From contig DBWO01000039.1 of assembly GCA_002309055.1 (NCBI GenBank), positions 2,754-34,161 on the forward strand: 31,408 bases of DNA. The letters run 5' to 3'. The position numbers were made by a program, and so were the translations under genes. Origin of the DNA: Ruminococcaceae bacterium UBA1236 (GTDB taxonomy: Bacteria; Bacillota; Clostridia; Oscillospirales; Acutalibacteraceae). How positions within the stretch are numbered: position 1 is the first letter of the stretch; each line of letters opens with the position of its first letter. A model generated the notes under the pieces. The model saw nothing but the letters and a program-made list of their open reading frames with translations, made no database searches and was not told where the DNA came from. Below, piece after piece: positions 6,999 through 15,774 of the stretch.

Positions 6999-8438
6999 AA
7001 CAAAAAGATTATTGAATTCATCGTCTTCCGGCAAATCAAGCCGGACGGCGATGTTTTTTATTGCCTCAACACGCTCTCTGCCGTTTTCCGCAAGGATCTT
7101 TTCCGCGCCTTTAAGAGAGGTGTTGCCCGCGGAAACAATCCGTGACAGATCGCATTCCGGCACAAGGCCCAGCCGCGCGGCGTTTGCGGGGTTTATGCCT
7201 TTGCCGAAGCCTCCGGCGAGGTAAACGCCGTAAATTTCGCCCCCGGTGCGTCTGAGAAGCAATGTGATTGCGGTTTTGATTGCGGATTTGGCGCTCTGGA
7301 CCTGTCTCATATCATCCTGCGTGAAATATATTCCTTCCGCGAGAGGGAAGCCCTTCTCACGGTATTCTTCGCCGAGAAGTCCGTTTCTGCCGGCAATGCC
7401 CGCCCTGACGAGCGATGCAGCGGTGTCAACAACTCCGCTGCCGCAGATGCCGGCAGGCTCTTTGCCGCCGATTGTTGTGACGCTTGCCTTGCCGCCGTAA
7501 ACCGAAACGCTGTCTATCGCGCCCGGCACACTGCCCGTGCCGCAGGAGAGCGAGCCGCCCTCAAACGCGGGGCCCGCGCTTGCGGAAGTGACGATAATAC
7601 CTTCACGGTTTCCCGCGGCGATTTCACCGTTTGTGCCGAGGTCTATAAGCATATTCGTTTTTTCGCTCTCATCCATTTCGCAGGCATAAATACCGGCAAC
7701 AATATCCCCGCCCGCGAAAGCGGATAAACAGGGGAAAACATAGGTTTCCGCGGCGATTTCGCTGCCGGGAAAAAGCTCGTTAAAGGGAAGGGTTACGCTG
7801 TCAAGCGAAGCGGGAGTGAAAGGATAAACGCCGAGTCCCGAGCAGTCAAGCCCGAGCAGAATATGCGTCATAACGGTGTTGCCCGCGGCGGAGGCCGAGG
7901 TGATTTTCCCGGGAGAAACTCCGCATTCATCAAGAAGAGAAGCGGTTTCGCGCGCGACGGTTTTGCAAAGCACTTCGCGCATTTCTTCGCCTTTGCCGTT
8001 TGAAAAAGCGGCGAGGCGGCTGATTACATCCGCGCCGTATGCGCGCTGAGGGTTATTGAAGCGCCTCTCCCCCACCCTTTCGCCGCTCTGTGAAATAAGA
8101 GAAACAGCGACGGTTGTGGTGCCTATATCAAGCGCGAGGCAGTAAGAAGCAAAGCCCGTTTTTTCACCGGTTTCGCCGGGGGAAACAAACGATTCTTCTT
8201 TTTTTACGAGGTATTCATCCCCTGCCTGAGGAATGCATTTGCAGGCGAGCATTTCTTCGCTCACGCCGTTTCTTATTCTCGTCACGCGGCATTTTCCGCA
8301 TCTGCCCGCTCCTCCGCAGTCGGACGCGATTGTTACACCCGAGCGTCTGAGGACCTCAAGCAGGTTTTCGCCTTCCGTAAAGGTAGCGGTTATGCGGGTT
8401 TTGCCGGGGAAAACAAGCGTAACTTCTCTGTCTGTCAT
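6981..8438 (-). CDS. RACo-like reductive activator of corrinoid proteins (2Fe-2S ferredoxin plus ASKHA ATPase domain)
   Basis: 485 residues. Residues 1-90 form a plant-type [2Fe-2S] domain with Cys41, Cys47, Cys50 and Cys66 (CGGAGRCGKC...LAC). From about 97 an acetate/sugar kinase-Hsp70-actin (ASKHA, DUF4445) domain begins at LALDIGTTTVAVSL, with NPQRAYGADVISRL, MLIDLGTNGEI, ACEAGPAFEGG-like SAGPAFEGGSLSCGTGS, GICGSGVVD and LAGGFGKGINP. Such proteins use ATP to re-reduce Co(II) corrinoid proteins of B12-dependent methyltransferases. It is shorter than typical RACo (roughly 600 residues), lacking most of the region between the two domains. No corrinoid protein or methyltransferase is nearby. 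The ATG begins 1 nt after the stop of the upstream phosphoesterase and has no SD, implying translational coupling. Confidence 0.88.
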   Translation of the reverse strand: MTDREVTLVFPGKTRITATFTEGENLLEVLRRSGVTIASDCGGAGRCGKCRVTRIRNGVSEEMLACKCIPQAGDEYLVKKEESFVSPGETGEKTGFASYCLALDIGTTTVAVSLISQSGERVGERRFNNPQRAYGADVISRLAAFSNGKGEEMREVLCKTVARETASLLDECGVSPGKITSASAAGNTVMTHILLGLDCSGLGVYPFTPASLDSVTLPFNELFPGSEIAAETYVFPCLSAFAGGDIVAGIYACEMDESEKTNMLIDLGTNGEIAAGNREGIIVTSASAGPAFEGGSLSCGTGSVPGAIDSVSVYGGKASVTTIGGKEPAGICGSGVVDTAASLVRAGIAGRNGLLGEEYREKGFPLAEGIYFTQDDMRQVQSAKSAIKTAITLLLRRTGGEIYGVYLAGGFGKGINPANAARLGLVPECDLSRIVSAGNTSLKGAEKILAENGRERVEAIKNIAVRLDLPEDDEFNNLFVENLDF

Positions 8439-8439
8439 C

Positions 8440-9216
8440 TTAATTCAGTTCAAGCGTATATGATTTCTGAAGGCCGTGACCTTCGATTTCTATTCTGCTT
8501 CTGTCCGCTTTTACTATCGCGAAGCTCTCATACCCGTGAAGCACGAGGGCGGTAAACGCGAGATAATAAATGCCGTTATGCAAAACACAGTCGCCGGGGT
8601 GATAGTGCCCCGAGAAAACGGCTTTCACCTTGCCGCTCTCTTCAAAAATTCTGATAGCCTCATCCCTGTTTCTGATAACATGGGGATTATCCTGCTCATA
8701 ATACTCAAGCATAAAGAGCTCATGGCAGAAAACGAGCACGGGCTTTTCCGCACGCGCGAGGGCATCCTTCAGAAAAGCAAGCTGCTCCGGGTCAAACCAT
8801 GTGTTGCCCCATTCGATTTCCTCTGAGGGGCAGGGAGTCTCTGGCGAATTCATATTTGCGTCGAGCACAACGCAATTGAAATCCGCCGTTTCAAACTCAA
8901 AGTATCTGCCCGGCATATGAAGAATCTCCGTAAGCTCCGCTTTGGGCAGAGAGGTATCGTGATTGCCTATGGCGCAGTAAACGGGCAGACCCGTTTTTTC
9001 CATTATGCCGTAAACCTCTTTCGCAAGCTCCCTCTGGTCGCCGCAGTCCGGCTGACAATCAGCCGTGTCGCCGAGGTCAATGATGAAATCGCAGCCCTTT
9101 GAATGAGAGCCGGTGATATTCTCAAGCTTTCCGGCGGAGAGGATGTTTCTCCTCTCGGCATCCGGCACATCCCTGAGGCAGTAATGAAGGTCAGTCACAG
9201 CAAGAAATTCGGTCAT
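8440..9216 (-). CDS. Calcineurin-like metallophosphoesterase
   Basis: 258 residues with the dimetal phosphoesterase motifs in order: DLHY (D9, H11), DLGDT near residue 45, GNHDT near 86, CHE near 164 and SGHYHPG near 206. These bind two metal ions and hydrolyse a phosphoester. The family does not fix the substrate (nucleotide, cyclic nucleotide or phosphodiester). No signal peptide, so cytoplasmic. The start is taken as the ATG at 9216 because AAGGAGA lies 8 nt before it. A TTG six codons further up would put that SD inside the gene. The upstream gene ends in a terminator at 9233-9263 and no promoter is visible in between, so expression may depend on read-through. It is coupled to the RACo-like gene downstream. 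Confidence 0.85.
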   Translation of the reverse strand: MTEFLAVTDLHYCLRDVPDAERRNILSAGKLENITGSHSKGCDFIIDLGDTADCQPDCGDQRELAKEVYGIMEKTGLPVYCAIGNHDTSLPKAELTEILHMPGRYFEFETADFNCVVLDANMNSPETPCPSEEIEWGNTWFDPEQLAFLKDALARAEKPVLVFCHELFMLEYYEQDNPHVIRNRDEAIRIFEESGKVKAVFSGHYHPGDCVLHNGIYYLAFTALVLHGYESFAIVKADRSRIEIEGHGLQKSYTLELN

Positions 9217-9232
9217 TATTGATTTCTCCTTC

Positions 9233-9263
9233 AAAAAATGCCCGGACCCAACGGAATCCGGGC
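9233..9263 (-). terminator. Rho-independent terminator after the class II aldolase gene
   Basis: On the minus strand GCCCGGA (9263-9257) pairs with TCCGGGC (9246-9240), followed by ATTTTTT (T-run 9238-9233). It starts about 10 nt after the aldolase stop and ends the long operon at least partly. Confidence 0.85.
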
Positions 9264-9273
9264 TTGAAAGTTT

Positions 9274-10473
9274 TTATTTCTCTGCCTGCTTTGAGTATTT
9301 CTTGAGGTAAATGAACCTCATAAGGAACGCCTCAAGCGGATTGATGGGCTTTGCCGCCTCAAGCACGTTTGTGGTGAGCTGCGCGAGGGATGCCTTGCTC
9401 ATAATCATATTAACGGCCTCGGCATCGCCTTCGTTCGCGCCGCAGCAGAGAGCGCCCTTATCCTTGAGAATAACCGCGTTCCTGCCCTTTATCTTCTTGC
9501 CGCAGGCGGCGGGAGTTTTGGCTACCTTAACCTTGGTGCCGCAAATCTGGCTGAAGTCGTCAAGCAGAGGCTTCATCGTTTTGCCGATTACGGAAACGCC
9601 TACGGTCTCTTTATCGGTGTTGTGGATGATGTAATTCATAGCGGGGGCGGCCAGGTAAATTGACCTGTGCGCCTCGGCTGTATCGGAAACCTGAGCGTCC
9701 GCAGCGCCGGTGGCCATATCCATTGATATGCTAGCGCCGTCCGCGCAGTTTGTGAGGATGATTTTGCCGCTGCTTCTGTCGCAGGAGCTGTTATAAACCA
9801 TTGACTTGTCAAGGTCGATGTTTCTGTCGGTGCCGACAATCTTGTTGACTATCTGAGAGCAGAATTCGTCAAGCGAGCCTGCCGCCTTGCCGATTTTCGC
9901 CTTAGCGGCATCAAGGATATATTCGGCGCAGGCCTTCTCGAGAGTGTCTGCGACAACGAAAGCTTCCTCAGCGTCCCTGCCGAAGCAGAGAGCGCCGTGA
10001 TGCGCCATAACTGTAGCCTTTGAGGGGCTGCTGAAGAGAGCGGCAGTAACGCCCTTCCTGAGCTTTTTGGTGCCGGGCAGGCCGTAGCCCGCGAGCAGGA
10101 TATTGTCGCCGATTATTTCTTTGTATTCGCCGCCGAGGGTATTGATTCCGCTCTTGAGCACGCTTACGGCAGAGGCGATTTTCTGATGGGTGTGGATAAC
10201 GAAATTCGCGTCGCTGTACTTCTTGTAAACTTCCGCGTGAATGCCCTTTTCACTCGAGGGCTTAACGTCGCCGCTCCACGCGAGATTCTCAATGGCAACC
10301 TCCACTATGTCTTCGGGCTGAAGGCCGATATAGGGCTTGCCGCTCGGTGTGATGACGAATGTTTTGTCATCAACACGGCAGCTCACGTTGCCCCATGTTC
10401 TTGCGATAAGACCCGCCTCAACAAGTCTTTCGCCTGCCGCGATAACTTCTTTTTTTGCTGTCAAAATGTCCAT
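9274..10473 (-). CDS. Tandem class II aldolase/adducin protein, second domain degenerate
   Basis: 399 residues, about twice a single aldolase_II domain. Domain 1 (about 1-190) keeps TWGNVSCR, TPSGKPY, the catalytic Glu75 in PSSEKGIHAEVY, zinc ligands His94 and His96 (HTH) and a third His in MAHHGALCFGRD (158/159). It is probably an active zinc aldolase or epimerase of the fuculose/ribulose-phosphate type. Domain 2 (about 205-375) shows the same spacing (AEAHRSIYLAAPAMNYIIHNT, KDKGALCCG), but Glu75 corresponds to Thr, the second zinc His to Thr, and the third His is lost. It is most likely a structural or regulatory pseudo-domain. GAAAGGA lies 8 nt before the ATG. It follows smc by 24 nt, where many Firmicutes have ftsY. 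Substrate unknown. Confidence 0.85.
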   Translation of the reverse strand: MDILTAKKEVIAAGERLVEAGLIARTWGNVSCRVDDKTFVITPSGKPYIGLQPEDIVEVAIENLAWSGDVKPSSEKGIHAEVYKKYSDANFVIHTHQKIASAVSVLKSGINTLGGEYKEIIGDNILLAGYGLPGTKKLRKGVTAALFSSPSKATVMAHHGALCFGRDAEEAFVVADTLEKACAEYILDAAKAKIGKAAGSLDEFCSQIVNKIVGTDRNIDLDKSMVYNSSCDRSSGKIILTNCADGASISMDMATGAADAQVSDTAEAHRSIYLAAPAMNYIIHNTDKETVGVSVIGKTMKPLLDDFSQICGTKVKVAKTPAACGKKIKGRNAVILKDKGALCCGANEGDAEAVNMIMSKASLAQLTTNVLEAAKPINPLEAFLMRFIYLKKYSKQAEK

Positions 10474-10497
10474 AATCCTGTTCCTTTCATATATCCG

Positions 10498-13400
10498 TTA
10501 GTTTTCAAGACCTAATTTATTTGCCATTTCGGAGCTCTTGAGCTCGAGCATCTTGGAGACGCCCTCCTCCTGCATCGTAACGCCGTAAAGAACATCCGCC
10601 TCATCCATTGTGCCGCGCCTGTGCGTGATGAGGATGAACTGCGTGTCGCCCGTCATGCTTCTTACATAGGAAGCGTAGCGCGAAACGTTCACGTCGTCAA
10701 GCGCCGCCTCAACCTCGTCGAATATGCAGAAGGGCGCGGGGTTGACTTTGAGAATTGCGAAGAGCAGCGCGATTGCGGCAAGGCCCTTTTCGCCGCCCGA
10801 GAGCAGGTCGATATTCTGCACGTTTTTGCCGGGGGGCTGAACCTTGATGCTGATATTGCACTCGAGCACATCCTGGTTGTCGTCAAGCGAGAGCTCCGCT
10901 CTGCCGCCGTCAAACAAATCCTTGAACGTTTCGCCGAAAGCGATATTGATGCGCCTGAACTGCTCTCTGAATTTTTCGCTCATCTTGCCCGTGAGCTCAT
11001 CGATGAGTTTTTCGAGCTCTTTCTTTGAAGTTTCAACATCGGAAAGCTGACCGCTCAGGTATTCGTACCTTTCGCTTACTTCCTTGTACTCCTCAACCGC
11101 GCCTACATTGACCTGGCCGAGGGCTCTTATCTTGCCCCTGATTTCCTGCAGGGCGCGGTTTGCTTTGCCTATGTCCTCGGGTATCTCGCCTATCTCTTTC
11201 GCCTCGCGGTAAGACAGCTGATACTCCTCATAAAGCTTGTTCTGCGTGTTTTCGAGGTTTGCCTCAAGGGTTTCCTTTTTCTCCTCAAGCCTCGCGAGCT
11301 CGCCGCTGAGTTTTTCCTTCTCGGCGTTCTTCTCTTTTTCGAGAGTGCGGAGATTTGAATTAAGACCCTCGCTTTCGTTCCTCTGTCCGATAAGAGCGGC
11401 TATCTTCGCCTCGGCATCCTTGGCGCTTTCTCTGAGCCTTTGCGCCTCGGCCTCAAACTCGGCAATTCTGTTTTTGGTGTCCTCAATTGACGCCTTGATG
11501 CTCTCAATCTCATCGCCGAGGTCGCTGGTCCTTGAGGCGAGCGCCTGCTTCCTGAGCATGGCGGCCTCGATTATCTCTCTGCCTGCCTCAATCTCCTTGG
11601 TGAGTGAAACCATCTCTATATTGAGTTTATTCTGGATTTCGCCCGATTTCGCGCGAAGGTCGTCAATCTTCTCCCTCTCGCGGTCAAGGCTTTCGAGCTC
11701 TTTGTTAAGAGAGTCGTTGTCCTTTTCAATCACGGCAATCTCGCCGTCAATCTCTTTGATGCGCCCCTGCGCCTCTTTTATTCTTCCGCCGGCTCTCTCT
11801 TTTTCCGCCTTAAGCTCGCGCGCATGCTCGGCGGCGGTATCATATCTGTTGGCGGCAAGCTGATATTCGCTCTCCGCCCTGATTATCGCTTCATCAATCT
11901 TGATGTTTTCCGCTTCGCCCGCGTCAAGTTCGGCTCTCGCGGCGTTGATTTCACCGGCGACGGCGTCATATTTCTTCTGCTTCTCCTCAAGGTCTTTTTC
12001 GAGAGATTTCACCTTTTCCTTAAGGGATTCAATCTCGTTAACCCTGCTCAGGAAGCCCGTACCGCTGCCCTTTGAGCCGCCCGTCATTGAGCCGCCCGCG
12101 TTCATCACCTGGCCGTCAAGAGTGACTATCTTGAAGCGGTATGAATACTTCTTGGCCATTGAAACGGCGTCGTCAATGTTTTCAACAACAGCTGTCCTGC
12201 CGAGAAGCGAATCGACGATTTCCTCATACTTTTTGTCGCACTTGACAAGGTTTGAGGCGAGGTCGATATAGCCGTCGCAGTTATCAAGGCCCTTTTCGGT
12301 GAATTCCTTTGCCTTTATGGATGTAAGGGGCAGGAAAGTGGCTCTGCCCGCTCTGTTGTCTTTAAGAAAAGCGATTGCGCGTTTCGCGGAGTTTTCGTCA
12401 TCCGTCACGATATTCTGTATCGCCGCGCCGAGCGCGATTTCGATGGCGGTTGAATACTCAACATCTGTGCTGATAAGCTGTGAGAGAGTGCCGTGAATTC
12501 CTCTGAGAGCACCCCTCTTTGACTCCTTGATAACCTTCTGCACGGAGCCCGCGTAGCCGTCGAGATTTCTCTCAAGGTCGTCGAGCATCCTGATTCTCGC
12601 GTTCTTCTGGTATATGTCGAGGTTAAGCTCCTCGAGCTCGCTCTGAAGTTTATCCGCCTTGCCCTGCCTGGTTTCAATTATAAGGCGGTGACCCTCGAGG
12701 GCGTTTTCGTTTTCCTGCTTCTCTTCCTCAAGCTTATCGATGACCGCTCTCGCGTCCTTCTTTGCTTTTTCGAGCGATGAGAGCATATCCGCTCTCTCGG
12801 TAAGCACGCCGTCAATTGTTTCGGTCCTCTTTGTGAGCTCCTGCACCGACGCGTCAAGCGAGGACTGCTCAACCTTGAGTGAGCTGAGCTTCATGGCGGA
12901 GCCGGTAAGCTTTTCGTTAACCTGTCTCACCTTTTCGCCGTTTTCGCCGTTCTGAGTGAGAAGGGAGTTGAGGTTTACGAGCTCCTGCTCAAGCTTTGCC
13001 TTTGTGTTTGAAATCTCGTTTTCTTTGGAGTCTATATCTTCCTGAGCTTTCTTTGCCTGCTCCTCCGCCTCGGCAACGCTTTTCTCCTCGTTGCCCATAT
13101 CGGCCTCAAGCCTTTCGATTGTGGCAAGGTTATGCTCAATTGTATTCTTTTCAACGGCGGCTTTACCGTCCATAACCGCGGCCTGCTCCTCGGATTCGGA
13201 GATGGACCTTGTCAGGCTCTCGACCTGAGCGGTGATTTCGTGGCTCTGCTCAATGGCCGCCTCAATCTGCTCCTCAATCTTTTCGAGCTCGCCTTCAACG
13301 CCCTCATACTGCGCCGTGGCGATTGAAAGCTTTGTTTCCTGCTCTTTGAGGCCGTCCCTCGATTTTTCGATTGTGTGAAGCCACAGGCCGATTTCAAGGG

Positions 13401-14070
13401 TGCGTTTTTCCTCGGAAAGAGCCAGGAATTTGATTGCCTTTTCGCTCTGTGTTTTAAGGGGGCCTATTCTGCTCTCAAGCTCCGCGAGGATATCGCGAAG
13501 GCGCACAAGGTTTTCTTCCGCCTGCGCGAGACGGCGGTTTGCGTCCGCCCTTCTGTATCTGTAATGGGAGATGCCGGCCGCCTCTTCAAGCATATCTCTG
13601 CGCTGAGAGGATTTTGCCGACACGAGATCCGCGATTTTGCCCTGGCTGACCATTGAATAGCCGTCTCTGCCGAGACCCGTGTCCATAAACATCTCGTGAA
13701 CATCGCGCAGCCTCACGGTCTCCCCGTTTATTTTATATTCACTTTCACCCGAGCGGTAATAGCGCCTGGTGACGGCAACATCCTTGCTGTCTGTAGGAAG
13801 GCTGCTGTCGGAATTATCAAGACGGAGCGTAACCTCGGCATATCCAAGGGCCTTTCTTCTGCCCGTGCCGCCGAAGATAACATCCTCCATGCGCGAGCCT
13901 CTGAGAGCCTTGGTTGACTGCTCACCGAGCACCCACCGCACGGCGTCCGATATATTGCTTTTTCCCGAGCCGTTGGGGCCTACGACACCCGTAATACCCT
14001 TTCCGAGCTCCAGCACGGTTTTGTCCGGGAAGGACTTGAAACCCTGCAGTTCAATTGATTTAAGTATCAT
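10498..14070 (-). CDS. smc: Chromosome segregation ATPase SMC
   Basis: 1190 residues, full length. N-terminal Walker A GPNGSGKS (31-38) with the typical ILKSIELQGFKSF start. Long coiled coils flank a hinge at about 510-660 (GYAGSVQKVI, GIHGTLSQLI, GGSMTGGSKGSGTGF). C-terminal ABC signature LSGGEKGLAA (about 1090-1099; more usual is LSGGEKALTA) and Walker B FCIFDEVEAALDD (about 1115-1127). SMC with ScpA/ScpB condenses the nucleoid and separates sister origins. It follows the radical SAM gene by 4 nt and lies in the acp-rnc-rSAM-smc arrangement. ftsY, often next, is absent. Confidence 0.98.
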   Translation of the reverse strand: MILKSIELQGFKSFPDKTVLELGKGITGVVGPNGSGKSNISDAVRWVLGEQSTKALRGSRMEDVIFGGTGRRKALGYAEVTLRLDNSDSSLPTDSKDVAVTRRYYRSGESEYKINGETVRLRDVHEMFMDTGLGRDGYSMVSQGKIADLVSAKSSQRRDMLEEAAGISHYRYRRADANRRLAQAEENLVRLRDILAELESRIGPLKTQSEKAIKFLALSEEKRTLEIGLWLHTIEKSRDGLKEQETKLSIATAQYEGVEGELEKIEEQIEAAIEQSHEITAQVESLTRSISESEEQAAVMDGKAAVEKNTIEHNLATIERLEADMGNEEKSVAEAEEQAKKAQEDIDSKENEISNTKAKLEQELVNLNSLLTQNGENGEKVRQVNEKLTGSAMKLSSLKVEQSSLDASVQELTKRTETIDGVLTERADMLSSLEKAKKDARAVIDKLEEEKQENENALEGHRLIIETRQGKADKLQSELEELNLDIYQKNARIRMLDDLERNLDGYAGSVQKVIKESKRGALRGIHGTLSQLISTDVEYSTAIEIALGAAIQNIVTDDENSAKRAIAFLKDNRAGRATFLPLTSIKAKEFTEKGLDNCDGYIDLASNLVKCDKKYEEIVDSLLGRTAVVENIDDAVSMAKKYSYRFKIVTLDGQVMNAGGSMTGGSKGSGTGFLSRVNEIESLKEKVKSLEKDLEEKQKKYDAVAGEINAARAELDAGEAENIKIDEAIIRAESEYQLAANRYDTAAEHARELKAEKERAGGRIKEAQGRIKEIDGEIAVIEKDNDSLNKELESLDREREKIDDLRAKSGEIQNKLNIEMVSLTKEIEAGREIIEAAMLRKQALASRTSDLGDEIESIKASIEDTKNRIAEFEAEAQRLRESAKDAEAKIAALIGQRNESEGLNSNLRTLEKEKNAEKEKLSGELARLEEKKETLEANLENTQNKLYEEYQLSYREAKEIGEIPEDIGKANRALQEIRGKIRALGQVNVGAVEEYKEVSERYEYLSGQLSDVETSKKELEKLIDELTGKMSEKFREQFRRINIAFGETFKDLFDGGRAELSLDDNQDVLECNISIKVQPPGKNVQNIDLLSGGEKGLAAIALLFAILKVNPAPFCIFDEVEAALDDVNVSRYASYVRSMTGDTQFILITHRRGTMDEADVLYGVTMQEEGVSKMLELKSSEMANKLGLEN

Positions 14071-14074
14071 CTTA

Positions 14075-15070
14075 TTACCTGACCTTGACCTCGTATTTAT
14101 TCAAAGAATTATCCTGAATTATTTTTATTCTGTATCCCTTTTCCTCAAAAAACGCGGTGTTGCACTTTTTGTGCCCCGCCATTCTCGATGCCATACCTGC
14201 GCCTACACACAGGGTGTATTCGCCCTGCGGCAGGTCCTTGAGAATTTCATAAGCGGTGTTTCTGTAAATCCTGCCCTCGCACAGTTCCCTGAGCGCGGGG
14301 TGATAAGCGCCGCCGGTGAATTCCTCTTCAACATCTCCGCCCGAGTGAAGGCCGACTCTTATGACCGTTATGCCCTCATTCTCAAACATCGGAATGAGCT
14401 TCGCGCAAAGGTCAACCGCCTCTTCGACCCCCAGGGGGCTGTATTTGCCCTCTTTCATAAGGGCGTTAAGCTTTGTGTTCTCAAGCACGACCGTCGGATA
14501 TATCCTCACGGTGTCGGGCTTTAATGCGATAATCTTCTGCGCAGTTTCGATGCTGTCTTCATCATCAGAGCCGTAAAGCCCCGTCATCATCTGAAGCCCT
14601 GTTTCAAAGCCGTATCCCTTCAGCATATTGAAGGCGCTTACAACCTGCTCCGCGGTATGACCGCGCTCATTCATAAGGAGCACACGGTTATTGAGGCTCT
14701 GCGCTCCGAGCTCCACGGCGGTGACGCCGTACCTTTTGAGAATACCGCAGATTTCGTCATCTATTCCGTCGGGTCTTGTGGAAATTCTTATTCCCTTGAA
14801 AAGCCCGTCCCTGACAAAAGGATAAGCGCTCTCAAGAAGCGAGAGCATATACTCCCGCCTGACCATTGTGAAACTGCCGCCGAAAAAAGCTATTTCACCG
14901 CCTGCCGCCGTTTCGCCGTCAAGCGAATTAAGAGCAGTGCGCGCGGCTTCTTCAACATCCCGGGGAGTAAGCTCGCGGGCAAAACCCGTTATGCTCCTCT
15001 GGTCGCAGAATGTGCATTTATGAGGGCAGCCCTTGTGCACCACAAAGAGCGCAACATTAACGTGCTTCAT
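14075..15070 (-). CDS. Elp3-like radical SAM protein of the rnc-smc operon
   Basis: 331 residues. The SAM-cluster motif GCPHKCTFC (Cys15, Cys19, Cys22) is followed by FFGGSFT near 63-69, ISTRPDGID, GAQSLNN and a C-terminal part with RVGLHSGGD. The pattern resembles the Elp3 radical SAM core (COG1243 type) without the GNAT acetyltransferase domain of true Elp3. This family sits between rnc and smc in many Clostridia but its substrate is not known to me; a tRNA substrate is plausible by analogy. The ATG shares one base with the rnc stop (TGATG), so translation is coupled. The SD lies within rnc. Confidence 0.88.
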   Translation of the reverse strand: MKHVNVALFVVHKGCPHKCTFCDQRSITGFARELTPRDVEEAARTALNSLDGETAAGGEIAFFGGSFTMVRREYMLSLLESAYPFVRDGLFKGIRISTRPDGIDDEICGILKRYGVTAVELGAQSLNNRVLLMNERGHTAEQVVSAFNMLKGYGFETGLQMMTGLYGSDDEDSIETAQKIIALKPDTVRIYPTVVLENTKLNALMKEGKYSPLGVEEAVDLCAKLIPMFENEGITVIRVGLHSGGDVEEEFTGGAYHPALRELCEGRIYRNTAYEILKDLPQGEYTLCVGAGMASRMAGHKKCNTAFFEEKGYRIKIIQDNSLNKYEVKVR

Positions 15071-15741
15071 CAGTTTATTCCCATCAGAGCGAGCGCCTCT
15101 TTCGCCGCCTTCTGCTCGGCGGTCTTTTTGCTCTTGCCCTCGCCTCTGCCTATGACATTGCTGTTAAGGTGCACCTCAACGGTAAAGCTCCTGTCGTGAG
15201 CAGGGCCGGATTCATCCGTGAGCACATATTCAACGCTCTCCTCACGGTTTCTCTGCACCACTTCCTGAAGGATGGTCTTATAATCCTTGCTGTCATCAAG
15301 AAAATCGTGACGCGCCACATAGCGCAGAGCTATCTTTGACGCCTCCTCAAGCCCGCCGTCAAGGAAAACCGCGGCAAGCACAGCCTCAAAGGCATCCGCA
15401 AGCATAGAGGGCTTGCTGCGCCCGCCCATTCTCTCCTCGCCTTTGCCGAGAAAGAGGCACGAGCCGAGGTCGAGCTCGGTCGCGAAAACGCAGAGTGCTT
15501 TTTCGCACACTCTTGCCGCTCTGTGCTTTGTGAGCTCACCTTCGGGGAAATCGTAGTTGTTGTAAAGGTAGTTCGCGGACACAAAGCCGAGCACCGCGTC
15601 GCCGAGAAATTCAAGCCTCTCGTTGCAGACAGTGCCCTTCTCGTTAGCGTAGGACGAGTGCGTGAGCGCAGTTACAAGCAAATTTTCATTTTTGAATCTG
15701 TAGCCCAGTTTTTCCTGCAGGGCCTCGAGATTTTCATTCAT
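15070..15741 (-). CDS. rnc: Ribonuclease III
   Basis: 223 residues. The RNase III signature NERLEFLGDAVLGF places Glu41, Glu44 and Asp48 at the catalytic centre. MLADAFEAVLAAVFLDGG near 115-132 gives the second acidic cluster. A C-terminal double-stranded RNA binding domain (about 150-222) ends in GKSKKTAEQKAAKEAL. The enzyme cuts double-stranded RNA, including 30S rRNA precursors. A GAAGGAAG stretch lies upstream of the ATG. It follows the ACP-like gene by 33 nt. Confidence 0.97.
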   Translation of the reverse strand: MNENLEALQEKLGYRFKNENLLVTALTHSSYANEKGTVCNERLEFLGDAVLGFVSANYLYNNYDFPEGELTKHRAARVCEKALCVFATELDLGSCLFLGKGEERMGGRSKPSMLADAFEAVLAAVFLDGGLEEASKIALRYVARHDFLDDSKDYKTILQEVVQRNREESVEYVLTDESGPAHDRSFTVEVHLNSNVIGRGEGKSKKTAEQKAAKEALALMGIN

Positions 15742-15774
15742 TTTTTCTTCTTCCTTCTGAGTTTCAGCTTTGCA

